In this document: one piece after another, positions 22,909 through 32,197 of the stretch
Layout of the letters: each line of letters starts with the position of its first letter
How positions within the stretch are numbered: position 1 is the stretch's first letter
Source: Bettongia penicillata ogilbyi
Taxonomy: Eukaryota; Chordata; Mammalia; Diprotodontia; Potoroidae
NCBI GenBank assembly: GCA_023548195.1
Contig: JAJHZJ010000696.1
Location: forward strand, 350,001 to 414,000
Direction of reading: 5' to 3'
DNA: 64,000 nt
Notes under the pieces: model-generated
The model's input: only the letters and a program-made list of their open reading frames with translations
What the model was told of the DNA's origin: nothing
Database searches by the model: none
Translations under genes and position numbers: made by a program

Positions 22909-23380
22909 GAGTAGAAGGATGCACATTTACGAGCTCCGAAACCAAAAGCCCATAGAATTAATGTAAAAAGAGTCCCCCATAACTTCTGGGTCAATACAAG
23001 GTGTGCAGAAGCAGAGTGGAAGAGATTTCCGTTCCAGGGAGCCTTGGAGACCCGTCCCCAGGGTCTGGCGCGCCCCGGAAAGTGGACCCCACCCCCAGCG
23101 CTGCCCTGGCCGCGGCCCCAGAGAAGCTGATCTGAGCAGGCTTCAGAGACAGAAGCTCCGGCAGCCGGGAAAGTCCCTCCGCCCACAGAAGCTACAGGTC
23201 AGTGAGAGAGAAGGCCGGGCTGGAGGAGGGGAGCGGAACGTCTCCGTGACTCAGGCCCCCTTGAGAGGAAGCAGCGGCGGCAGAGACAGGGGCAGGAAGC
23301 GGCGGAGGCAGAGGTGTGGGCGGCGGCTGAGGCGGCAGCAGCCCAGAACTCAGGAATCCCCCAACAGCAGGCAGGATCTT

Positions 23381-23603
23381 CATTACGGAAGATTCCTGCA
23401 TAAAACCTGACAGAGCTGAGCCTGGGAGACGGCCCTGCCCCCACCCCGCTCTATTACTGAAGGCTTCTGCTCAAAACCCCCAAAGGAACTGAGATTGGGA
23501 GGCGGGCCCCCCACCCCACCACCACCCGCTCCATTCCTGAAAGTCTCTGCATAAAGCCCCCAGGGATCAGAGTCTGGGAGGCGGTCCTGCCCCCACCCCA
23601 GCA
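23381..23603 (+). repeat. Three tandem 5' UTR monomers in HAL1 copy 4
   Basis: The units are 23381-23450, 23451-23530 and 23531-23603. Each has an 'attactgaa'-like start, 'ctgcataaa' or a variant, 'gagtctgggaggcgg' or a variant, and a CCACCCC box. Copies 1, 2 and 5 show only one such unit (for example 32620-32690). The arrangement recalls the promoter monomers of rodent L1. The GC boxes are Sp1-like, but promoter activity is inferred. Confidence 0.7.
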
Positions 23604-23735
23604 CCTGAACTAAAGCTCACTGTTTGACAGCCGGTAGGAGGAAAGCCCATTTAAATCTCAGAGGCCAAGCACTAGCTGGGCGGATCCAGGCGGGGGTGGA
23701 AAGGAATCTCAGAAGTCAAGTAACTGGCTGGGAAA

Positions 23736-24836
23736 ATGCCTAGAAAAGGGAAGAAAAATAAGACTATAGAGAGTTTTTTCCAACAAATGCAAATGATCCC
23801 AACCTTCGGATCTGATGACGAGGACGTATCCTTGCCATCAGGGAAAGACGTGGAGGGCGGGGCCTCAGTACCCCAGACACCCCAGGGGGGTGGCAGGTGG
23901 GCTCAGGCCCTGGAACAGCTCAAAAAGGATTTTGAAAAGCAAGTTAGACAGGTGGAGGAAAAACTGGGAAGAGAAATGAGAGAGATACAAGAAAAGTATG
24001 AAAATCGGGTCAATACCTTGGTAAAGGAGACCCAAAAAAATGCTGAGGAAATTAACACCTTGAAAAATAGGCTCACTCAATTGGCAAAGGAGGTTCAAAA
24101 AGCCAATGAGGAGAAGAATGCTTTCAAAAGCAGAATGAGCCAAATGGAAAAAGAGGCTCAAAAGCTCACTGAATTTAATAGTTCTCTCAAAATTAGAATG
24201 GAACAGATGGAGTCTAATGACTTTACGAGAAACCAAGAAATCACCAAACAAAACCAAAAGAACGAAAAAATGGAAGAGAATGTGAAATATCTCATGGGAA
24301 AAACAACTGACCTGGAAAATAGATCCAGGAGAGACAATTTTAAAATTATGGGACTACCTGAAACTCATGATCAAAAGAAGAGCCTAGACATCATCTTCCA
24401 TGAAATTATCAAGGAAAACTGCCCTGACATTCTAGAACCAGAGGGCAAAATAAGTATTGAAAGAATCCATCGATCACCACCTGAAAGAGATCCAAAAAGA
24501 GAAACTCCTAGGAACATTGTGGCCAAATTCCAGAATTCCCAGCTCAAGGAAAAAATCTTGCAAGCAGCTAGAAAGAAACAATTCCAGTACTGTGGAAATA
24601 CAATCAGGATAACCCAAGATCTAGCAGCTTCTACATTAAGGGATCGAAGGGCGTGGAATAGGGTATTCCAGAAGGCAAAGGAACTAGGACTCAAACCAAG
24701 AATCACCTACCCAGCTAAACTGAGTATAATACTTCAAGGGAAAATATGGTCTTTCAATGAAACAGAGGACTTTCAAGCATTCTTGATGGAAAGACCAGAG
24801 CTGAAAAGAAAATTTGACTTTCAAACACAAGAATGA
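23736..24836 (+). CDS. HAL1 ORF1 protein (L1 ORF1p-like RNA-binding protein), intact
   Basis: The 366-codon frame runs from ATG (MPRKGKKNKT) to TGA after FQTQE. L1 ORF1p is a trimeric nucleic-acid chaperone that coats element RNA in cytoplasmic particles, and this protein has the same plan. A short basic and acidic N-terminus covers 1-50. A long heptad coiled coil rich in K, E, Q and N spans about 55-193. An RRM spans about 194-292 and includes NRSRRDNFKIMGLPE at 195-209 and ERIHRSPPERDPKRE at 242-256. The C-terminal domain, about 293-355, contains PRITYPAKLS. The start matches the ATG in all 5'-complete copies. The length is close to that of L1 ORF1p. No reverse transcriptase or endonuclease follows, so mobilisation would need a partner L1. 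Whether it is expressed cannot be told from sequence. Confidence 0.92.
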   Translation: MPRKGKKNKTIESFFQQMQMIPTFGSDDEDVSLPSGKDVEGGASVPQTPQGGGRWAQALEQLKKDFEKQVRQVEEKLGREMREIQEKYENRVNTLVKETQKNAEEINTLKNRLTQLAKEVQKANEEKNAFKSRMSQMEKEAQKLTEFNSSLKIRMEQMESNDFTRNQEITKQNQKNEKMEENVKYLMGKTTDLENRSRRDNFKIMGLPETHDQKKSLDIIFHEIIKENCPDILEPEGKISIERIHRSPPERDPKRETPRNIVAKFQNSQLKEKILQAARKKQFQYCGNTIRITQDLAASTLRDRRAWNRVFQKAKELGLKPRITYPAKLSIILQGKIWSFNETEDFQAFLMERPELKRKFDFQTQE

Positions 24837-25876
24837 GAAGAAGCGCATTTAGCATGAAAAAGGAAACAGCAAAGAGAAGTCTTAAGGGACTTACCAGAAG
24901 TGAACTGTTTATATTCATACAGGGAAAGACAATATTTCTAACTCTTAAAACTTTTCAGTATCTGGGTAGTTGGTGGGACCACACATACACATGTACACGC
25001 ATGCACACACATACACACATGCACACACATACAGAGATAGAGAGCACAGATTGAACTGAATAGGATGGGACCATACCTTAAAAGAAACTAAGGTAAATGG
25101 TGAGAGAGAAATGTAGGGGGAGGAAAGAGAGGGAAAGGGAAGGGGGTAACTATATGTCATTTAAGAGGCAGGTAGGAGTTTTTCTTAGTGGAGGGAAAAA
25201 GAGGAGAGCTGAGGAAAAAAAAACAAAACAAGAAGTTTACCCTCATCACATTTGACTAAACGAAGGAGTGAAATGCACACTCATTTTGGTATGAAATCCT
25301 ATCTTACAGTATAAGAAAGTGGGGGAGAAGGAGATATTGCAAGGGAGGGGATGATGGGGGGGAGGGCAAAGGGAGGAGGGAGCAATTTGAAGTCAACACT
25401 TGGGGAGGGACAGGATCAAGAGACAGAAGAGAAATAATGAGGGGCAGGTTAGGAGGGATGGTAATCCAGTTAGTCTTACACAACACGACTATCAGGGAGG
25501 TCATTTGCAAAACTACACAGATAGGGCATAAATTGAATTGCCTGCCGTCCCAAAGGGAATGGGTGGGGAGGGAGGGATGGGGAGAATTTGGAACTCAAAC
25601 TTTTAGGAACAACTGTTTAATATTGTTGTTATAACTAGGAAAGAAAACATACAGTTAATGAGGAATAGAAAGTCATCTGGCCCTACAGGAGAAAAGAGAA
25701 GATGGAGACAAGAGAAGGGAGGGATGACAGAAGAGAGGGCAGATTGGAGATAGGGAAAATTAGATTGCTTGGGGTATTGGGGTGGGGGGAGGGGATAAAA
25801 GGGGAGAAAACTGGGAACCCAAAAATTTGTGAAAATGAATGTAAAAAATTAAATAAATAGAAAAAAAAGAAAAAAA
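24837..25876 (+). other. HAL1 3' region with CA tract, purine tract and duplicated L1-tail modules
   Basis: The order is a leader found in all copies ('gtaaacagcaaagagaagtc'-like), a CA/CG tract (24980-25030), and a G-rich purine stretch (25315-25400). Next is a first L1-tail-like module ending 'ttggaactcaaacttttagg' (25545-25608). After a spacer with 'ctggccctacagg' comes a second module ending 'aaaatttgtgaaaatgaatg' (25750-25845), then the A-rich tail. Each module resembles the ordinary marsupial L1 3' terminus. No long open frame is present. Confidence 0.75.
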
Positions 25877-25892
25877 AAGTTCCAAATAAAAG
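25877..25892. repeat. Target-site duplication, right, HAL1 copy 4
   Basis: This is an exact 16-base repeat of 22871-22886 directly after the A-rich tail. The first two A residues could belong to the tail. Confidence 0.92.
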
Positions 25893-25976
25893 CCCACATT
25901 CTATAGGGAGCTTTCCCCAATCCCTCTTGATTCCAGTGATTTTCCTATGTTAATAATTTTCTATTTATTCTGTCTA
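25893..25976 (+). mobile_element. L2 LINE, right part after HAL1 copy 4
   Basis: The L2 of 22230-22870 resumes with 'cccacattctatagggagct', 'ttccccaatccctcttgatt' and 'ttattctgtctagag'. Removing the HAL1 and one duplication restores L2 continuity. Confidence 0.7.
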
Positions 25977-26145
25977 GAGAAGCTAAATTTTGAATTAGGA
26001 GACCTGGATTTGGGTTTTTAATCCCACTACTAGTTATATAGACTTGGAACTTTTGTAGTCCTCAGTTGTCCCAAATGTAAAAATGGGTGAGTTGGATTAG
26101 ATGATCTTTAAAGTTCTTTCCAGCTCTAATATTCTATGAATTACT
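25977..26145 (+). repeat. THER1/MIR-type SINE (sense)
   Basis: The MIR-like body ('gaattaggagacctggattt') is followed by the tail 'gattagatgatctttaaagt', 'tctttccagctctaatat' and 'tctatga'. This tail is typical of therian MIR-related SINEs. Confidence 0.65.
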
Positions 26146-26237
26146 TTGAATCCACAGTAGAAATATATGTTTGATTAACATTAGCATAAATTTGTATATT
26201 AAATTCATTTGTGTAACTTAAAAAATAAAAACAATAT

Positions 26238-26285
26238 TGGACTTCCAGGTCATGGGACAAGATGGTGGACTAGATACTTTCTCCA
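26238..26285 (+). repeat. Short LINE-1 5'-terminus-like fragment
   Basis: 'acttccaggtcatgggacaa' followed by 'gatggtggactag' looks like the first bases of a marsupial L1 5' UTR. Nothing after it continues as L1. It may be a tiny remnant or chance. Confidence 0.35.
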
Positions 26286-26832
26286 GTTCCCATCAATTCA
26301 ATTCAATCTAATAAACGTTTGTTAAGCACTATATCCTCATGTACAGACAGAGGATGAAAACATTTAGGCACCATTGCTATGGGCCCACTAAGCATGGATT
26401 CACACAGTTTCAGCTCTGAAAGAGAAACAGAGTCAAAAGACCCACCTTGGTCCATCACTTTTGAAAAGGCTCCTATGTCCACAAATGGGAGATGACATGG
26501 AGGCTGATTTTCCATAGAAGACAAGGTCATGACATCACTCTCAGAGAATTATTTTTTTTCTGTTTGCCTTTGTGTAATTGGGTGAACACCAACATAGCCC
26601 AGAATCTCCTCTAATCCAGCTTTCAGCTTTGGGGAGTGAAAGGAAGGTTTGTCAGTTTCCAGCGAGGCTGTCAAGCATGGATGCTTAATCCCCTCTGCTG
26701 AGGTTTTGTTTTTTTGGTTTGTTTTGTTTCCTGCACCTGTTACGGAAAAATTTGAAAAAGCCTCCGGAGAAAGAGGAAAGACCTTGAGATGAAAACAGAG
26801 TGAACCCTAGATGAGATCAGTGCCCCAGGAGG
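26286..26832. other. Mostly unassigned stretch
   Basis: 26290-26335 holds 'ctaataaacgtttgttaagc', a MIR/L2-like phrase. The rest is unrecognised. Confidence 0.35.
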
Positions 26833-26833
26833 C

Positions 26834-26865
<32 letters not shown>

Positions 26866-26877
26866 ACACACACACAT
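26833..26877. repeat. (GT)n/(CA)n microsatellite
   Basis: About 14 GT units are followed, after 'cgagt', by ACACACACACAC. The two runs are complementary and could form a small hairpin. Confidence 0.9.
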
Positions 26878-26929
26878 CTATGTGAGCACATCTTGTTCAC
26901 AAGGCCTCTATTTTATCAGCAAACCCTAA

Positions 26930-27015
26930 GAGGCAGTGGTGTGTACTGAGAAGGATTGGAATCAGAGGACTTATATGACTGTTGGGAAATCATTTCAACT
27001 CTGGGCTACATCAAT
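26930..27015 (+). repeat. MIR fragment (sense)
   Basis: 'agaggcagtggtgtgtactg', 'attggaatcagaggacttat' and 'gggaaatcatttcaactctg' follow MIR order. Confidence 0.5.
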
Positions 27016-27194
27016 TATGTTTTCTGGATGTAAGCACTTCCACCATCATCTTTGGTGCATTTATCAGGCATGATGCTGCCAATTTCACCAACCATTCTCC
27101 TTCAGGCAGATACTTTTGTGTACCAACTGGCAAGAATCAAATGCATGTTCATTCATTATGAAAGAAAGCAGCAAACAACAAATACTAATGAAAT

Positions 27195-27690
27195 ATAATG
27201 ATCATTTGCATAACTCTCATTTATATGGTCTGCAAAGCACCATTCCTACATTGTCTCACTTGAAGGAAATAAGCATTTATTAAGTGCCTACTGTGTGTCA
27301 GTAACTATATTGAGTGCTTACAAATATTATGCATTTGTTCCTCACAACAACCCTGGGAGGAAGGTGCTACTATCATCCTTATTTTATATCTCAGAAAACT
27401 GAGTCAGTCAGAAGTTCAATGACTTGCCCAGGATCATATGGTTAGTAAGTGTTTGAGGCAGGATTTGAATGCAGATCTTCTTGATTTCAGACTCAGTTTT
27501 CTATCCACTGTGTCACCTACCTATTTTGAGTTTCACAACAACCAGATAACATTGATACTACAGATACTGTCAAATTCCTTTTCCAGATAAGCACACTGCA
27601 ACTCAGAGAAACTAAGGGATACAGCCAGAGTCAATGATATCAGGAATGGGACTCAGTCACAGATCTTATTGTAATATAGACAATGGTAAT
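27195..27690 (-). repeat. MIR-type fragments (antisense)
   Basis: 27195-27530 carries 'ctcacaacaaccctgggagg', 'cagaaaactgagtcagtcag', 'aatgacttgcccaggatcat' and 'ggcaggatttgaatgcagat'. It contains an inner 'ttattaagtgcctactgtgt' segment. 27535-27690 repeats a weaker version ('actgcaactcagagaaacta'). Confidence 0.6.
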
Positions 27691-28175
27691 GTTTCTTGAT
27701 TGATAGATTCTGGCACAGCATATCTGCCCTCAGCATTTCAATAAAAGGAAGTATTCCAACTCAGTGTCTGGCTATGTTGGTTTTATAGAGCAATATCAGG
27801 TGTTTTGTTATAAGTGTTTACTGGTCATCCTTCTCCATTCTCATGCAAGAGACTTCAAGGAGGTCTTTGTCACACAGATTCTGGAATGGAAGCACAAAAG
27901 GATGCTTGATTGATCCAAAAGGAAATGAACAAATGAATGAATAAAGAATTGAACAGCATTTACTAAGTACTTTCTGCATACCAAGGCCGTGGAAGTTGTA
28001 CAGAACCATCACAGGTCATCAAGTCTGACTACATTTTACAAATTGATGGATTGAAGAAACAAACTCATGTATGTGAAGGGATTTGTCAACAGATTCAGAG
28101 ACAGATTCAAGCCCATGTCCTCTCTGAGATCATCTTTAATTTATGCACTCTATATATAGCATGTCCGAAATTATA
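27691..28175. other. Mostly unassigned stretch
   Basis: A weak antisense MIR-like patch lies at 28020-28135 ('tctgactacattttacaaat', then 'agattcaagcccatgtcctc'). Nothing else is recognised. Confidence 0.35.
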
Positions 28176-28986
28176 TAGACAAACCTTAGAGATGTTGTGG
28201 ATTTGGTTCCAGACCACCACAATAAAGCAAATATAGCAATAAAGTCACACAATTTTTTCAGTTTTCCAGTCCATATAAAAGTTACTTTTGCACTGCACTG
28301 CAATCTGCTAAGTGTACAGTAGAATTATGGCTAAAAAATATGCATACCTTAATAAAAAGATACTTTATTGCTAAAAAAAAAAAGCTAACCATCATCTGAG
28401 CCTTTAGCAAGTCATAATCTTTGTACTAGCAGAGGATTTTGCCTTGATGTTGAAGTCTGTTGACTGATCAGGATGGTGGTTGCTGAAGGCTAGGGTGGCT
28501 GTGGGAATTTGTTAAACTAAGACAACAATGAAGTTTGCAGCATTGATTGACTCTTCCTTTCACTTGAACACTCAAAGGTCATCGAGGGGTTATTAATTGG
28601 CCTAATTTCAATACTCTTGGGTCTTGGGGAATAGGGAGAGAGATGAGGGAATAGCTGATAAGTGGAGAAGTCAAAACACACACGACATTCATCATTTAAG
28701 TTCTCTGTCCTATGTGGACATGGTTCATCATACCCCAAAACAATTACAAAAATAACATCAAAGATCACCAATCACAGATCACTATAACAGATAGAATAAC
28801 AATGGAAAAACTTTGAAATATTGTGAGAATTATGAAAATATAACACAGAGACATGATGTGAGCACATGTTGTTGGAATAAATGGTGCTGCTACACTTGTT
28901 TGATGCAGAGTTGCCCCAAATCTTCAATTTGTTAAAAAAGAAAAGAAAAACAGTATCTGCAAAGCATAAAAAATAGGGCATGCCTT
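28176..28986. mobile_element. Tigger1-like (pogo) DNA transposon, internally deleted
   Basis: The left end follows the human Tigger1 terminus as I remember it: 'accttagagatgttgtggat', 'ttggttccagaccaccacaa', 'taaagcaaatatagcaataa'. Then come 'gctaaccatcatctgagcct', 'tgactgatcaggatggtggt' and 'aagtttgcagcattgattga'. After a junction near 28562 the right end follows ('ggttattaattggcctaatt', 'aatagggagagagatgaggg', 'aacatcaaagatcaccaatc', 'ttcaatttgttaaaaaagaa'). It ends 'ggcatgcctt', the inverse of the left terminus. The transposase-coding middle is missing, so this is a MITE-like derivative. TA precedes the left end; the expected TA at the right end is not intact. Confidence 0.75.
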
Positions 28987-29138
28987 TGTGTGACCATTTT
29001 CCACCCTATTAGAATGTGAACTTCTTGAAATTAGTGGTTGTGTTTTGTTAGAATTAAATCCCTGGAAAATGAATCCCCTAACAATTCCATTTTTAGGGTA
29101 ATCGTGCTCATTTTTACCACCTTGGTAAATTTTGCTGT

Positions 29139-29380
29139 TTTTCAGTCATTTTTCAATCCTGTCCAACTCTTCATGGCCCCATTTGAGGTTTTGTTGGTGG
29201 AGATACTGAGGTGATTTACCATTTCCTTCTCCAGCTCATTTTACAGATGAGGAACCTGAAGCAAATAGGGTTAAATGACTTGCCAAGAGTCATACAGTTA
29301 CTAAGTGTCTGAGGTCAGATTTGAACTCAGGTAGACAAGTCTTTTTGCTTCCAGGCCTCGCTATGCCATCTAGCTACCCC
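29139..29380 (-). mobile_element. tRNA-derived marsupial SINE (antisense)
   Basis: Plus-strand phrases in reverse SINE order are 'catttccttctccagctcat', 'tttacagatgaggaacctga', 'aggtcagatttgaactcagg' and 'gccatctagctacccc' at the head. Positions 28987-29138 hold nothing recognised. Confidence 0.75.
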
Positions 29381-29724
29381 ACCTCAGTAAACACCAGTTT
29401 CTAAAAAAAATAAGTTTAGTTAAGTAATTGATATCAAGTAGTAGATAATGGATGACATTCATTGGTGGGAGTTCATGAATGATGATAGCATTTGAAAACC
29501 AGACCCAGACATTTAAGAAACACTGAGTGGAGAAGGAACAGAGAGATTCACTTTGCCAGAATAATAGTTTGAAATAATAGCTCCAGAACACATGCTGCAA
29601 TTATGAAGCTCCTACAATGTGCGAGTAATTACAAAGACAACTCTTCTGAAGGGAATGGTTAGTGACTATGGAGAAACAGAAGCAATGATTCCAAAGATCT
29701 TTCATCCCAGAAAGTCTTTTATGC
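29381..29724. other. Unassigned stretch
   Basis: I see no gene or repeat signature here. Confidence 0.35.
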
Positions 29725-30075
29725 TCCCTTCACATCCTGCTCCCTCTCAAGTCTGCTCCATACACTTGCCTGCTGCCTAGCCCCACCCAAGCCCAACTCC
29801 ATCCTAAGGAGTCCTCCATGTCTAGTGAACTCCAGCAAGGTACAACCAGACCTTGAAGAGCCTCATACTCACTTCACTTCTTGTACACTCTCTGGTCTGT
29901 TTCCCTTCCACATCACATCCCTGCACAGATACTCTTCACTTACATATATGCTTTCCAATTCCTCTTTATGTTTTGTCATTCCCATTAGAAGTTAATACTC
30001 CTTGCGAGTAGAAACAATCTTGATTCCCAGATACTGAGCACAGTGCCTGGCTCATAGTAAATAATAAATGCTCAG
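29725..30075 (+). repeat. L2 3' end
   Basis: The pyrimidine-rich L2 end leads to 'gttaatactccttgcgagta', 'ctgagcacagtgcctggctc' and 'atagtaaataataaatgctc'. A TCCA/TCTA-rich patch follows at 30075-30140. Confidence 0.55.
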
Positions 30076-30140
30076 TCTATCCATCTGTCCATCCATTTAT
30101 CTATTATCCATCTGTTTATCATCAGTCTATCCACATCGGT

Positions 30141-31659
30141 GTGTCTCTCTCTGTCTCTTTCTATGTCTCCCTCTCCATCTCTTTCTGTCTCTCCTTGTCC
30201 TAAGAAGAGGAAGGACACATAGTAAACAAGGAATGATTATGGTATTTAAAAAAACATCAATAACAGTAAAACTTTTAAAACCAGGCAAAGGGACAAAATA
30301 ATTGTAGAACTTTAACTGTGTTGTTGTCTTAATCTGTCAGCGGTTTTTAGCAATCTCTCTTCCCTGCGGTATGGTTTTCTGCCATGTTGTATTCATTAGA
30401 GCAAGATGATAAGATTTTTTTTCACTACTGCCATGTGCCATGCTAAAAGACAAAAACAGAGCAGAAAAGATAGGTCGGAGGTCCCTTCTATCTCAAGTAA
30501 TTCAAGACTTGAAATGCTCTCCTGGAAATGATGAAAATACACAGGCCCGACCATTCTCAAGCAAAGATCCGAAGATGGAATTTATTTCCAAATATTGACT
30601 GGCAGGTAACTTTGATACATGCTTTAGGGATTTACATTAGCTAATAAATTAGAGTGAGAAATGATAAATTAACATGAGATCCATAAAGCATTGTTATTTA
30701 CATTAAAGGTGGTCTGGTAATACACCACAGAATAAACCACAGGTCATATCAAGTAGGATCAAAGCTTTGCCAGATGGGATTAAAGCCCATGTTTACCAAA
30801 GTGGATGTCACCAAAGAAATCTATTTTTTTAATTTGCTGTGCTCATGGTAGTGACATCCAGAAATCTGAATTCTAATTCATAGTACAATGGCAAAGAGTT
30901 CAATGATTCCAGCCCTTGTTATGCATAGAAGAGTTATGGAGGGGAAGAGCTGGGGAGTGACTTTCCTTCAACTCGAAAATGTTGCCTTGTTTCACACAAG
31001 GACTAGTTCAGAGATAGGAGCGAAACATTTCTTCACTGAGTCTTCAGTACACAGAACAAGGTAAGTGTATAAAGGTGAGAAAGGACATGATCCAAGAAAG
31101 TTAAATTAGGTCATGCTAGGAAGTCTTAAAAACCGCAAGTCTTGCCAGTAGAAATTTCAATCCAGCCAAGACAACACTTTAGCAGCTTGTTTAGCTAGAC
31201 CCTTCTATGGAATATGTGCCTTTTCCCCACTTTGACTGACTCAATAGGAATGCAAACATTATGAAGTATATGAAGAATTTTCATCTTGACCTTTGCCCAC
31301 TTAGAAAAATATTCAAAGGCTAATCTTTAACCTTCTTATAAAACTATAAGAAAACACCTGTAGGAAATTGCCTATGCCAACTAGACAAGGTGACTTAATA
31401 GGGGCATTCTCAATGCTTAAATAAATATAAATAATGGAATAAATAAAAAATAAAGAATAATGAATGGAAACAGATAAATAAAAGAATAAACAAAAATAAT
31501 GGATCAAGCCACACACTGGAATTCCTGCCTTCCTGTGAGACTTCATAGAAAGGGTGGGAGTGATGGGAAGACAAGAGTTCCTTAGTCTCATGTCATTCTA
31601 GTTTCCTTTTTACATAGGAGAGATGTTTTAGAGATTATGTTAGTATTAGACTCTAGCTA
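30141..31659. other. Unassigned stretch of about 1.5 kb
   Basis: This is one of the longest intervals where I recognise neither a gene nor a repeat. Longest frames are under 95 codons and show no domain. It could be unique host sequence. Confidence 0.35.
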
Positions 31660-31661
31660 TT

Positions 31662-31731
<70 letters not shown>

Positions 31732-31769
31732 GGATAGACAGACAAATATAGATAGATATATAGATATAT

Positions 31770-31830
<61 letters not shown>
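31660..31830. repeat. (GATA)n followed by (GA)n microsatellite
   Basis: About 17 GATA units (31665-31730), a short degenerate GATA stretch, then about 29 GA units (31772-31829). Confidence 0.95.
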
Positions 31831-31832
<2 letters not shown>

Positions 31833-31834
31833 TT

Positions 31835-32060
31835 ACATGGTAGAAAGGGAGTAGGGAGCAGAGTGAGGAAGATCTGGATTTGAGTGTTGCCTCATGTATT
31901 TAGTAGCTATGTGACCCTGGGTAAGTCATTTATCTCTCAGTCTCAGTTTCCTCATCTGGAAAATGTGGAGATAATAATACATCAGTATTCATCTCACGTG
32001 GTTACTTGAGACTCAAATGAGGCAATAGGAAGGGAAAGTATTTAACAATAAACAAAATCA
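31835..32060 (+). repeat. MIR-type SINE (sense)
   Basis: 'tagtagctatgtgaccctgg', 'gtaagtcatttatctctcag' and 'tcagtttcctcatctggaaa' lead into a MIR-like tail. Confidence 0.7.
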
Positions 32061-32197
32061 GTTATTACTATTATTAACATTTATTAATAATGTTATTATA
32101 TAATTATCATTAAAATAGTCTTTTCCACTAAACTATATGCTTTTCAAGAACATGAACCATATGTTTCACTTTTTTTCCTCCCTTTTAAAGAATCCTG

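Larger units (their letters stand above)
22869..23186 (-). other. Antisense open frame in the HAL1 5' UTR (ORF0-like candidate)
   Basis: A 105-codon frame starts MGGGTF and runs antisense through the 5' UTR. It passes SFYSAILAP at the element's 5' terminus and stops in the flanking L2/target duplication. Open antisense frames with related peptides occur at the same place in copy 1 (13961-14287), copy 5 (32144-32491) and the inverted 5' UTR (35108-35365). Primate L1 has an outward antisense ORF0 in its 5' UTR. GC-rich DNA often keeps several frames open, so coding is unproven. Confidence 0.3.
22887..25876 (+). mobile_element. HAL1 copy 4: full-length element with intact ORF1
   Basis: The element of about 2.99 kb comprises a GC- and CpG-rich 5' UTR (22887-23735), an intact ORF1 (23736-24836), a 3' region of about 1 kb (24837-25845) and an A-rich tail (25846-25876). 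The 16-bp duplication is perfect. ORF1 is followed directly by the 3' region shared with copies 2, 3 and 5. ORF2 is therefore absent from the family, not lost by a private deletion. Retained CpGs, intact ORF1 and perfect duplication make it the youngest copy here. It lies in sense orientation inside an L2. HAL1-type families are known from mammals including opossum; I cannot name the subfamily. Confidence 0.92.

Noticed and set aside
23003..23410. 135-codon sense frame in the HAL1 copy 4 5' UTR
   Set aside because: It is arginine- and proline-rich, as expected from GC-rich UTR sequence. Corresponding frames in copy 5 do not keep the same peptide throughout, so it is not called as a gene.
31660..31830. 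Possible satellite or origin-like iterons
   Set aside because: These are ordinary GATA and GA microsatellites without higher-order structure.
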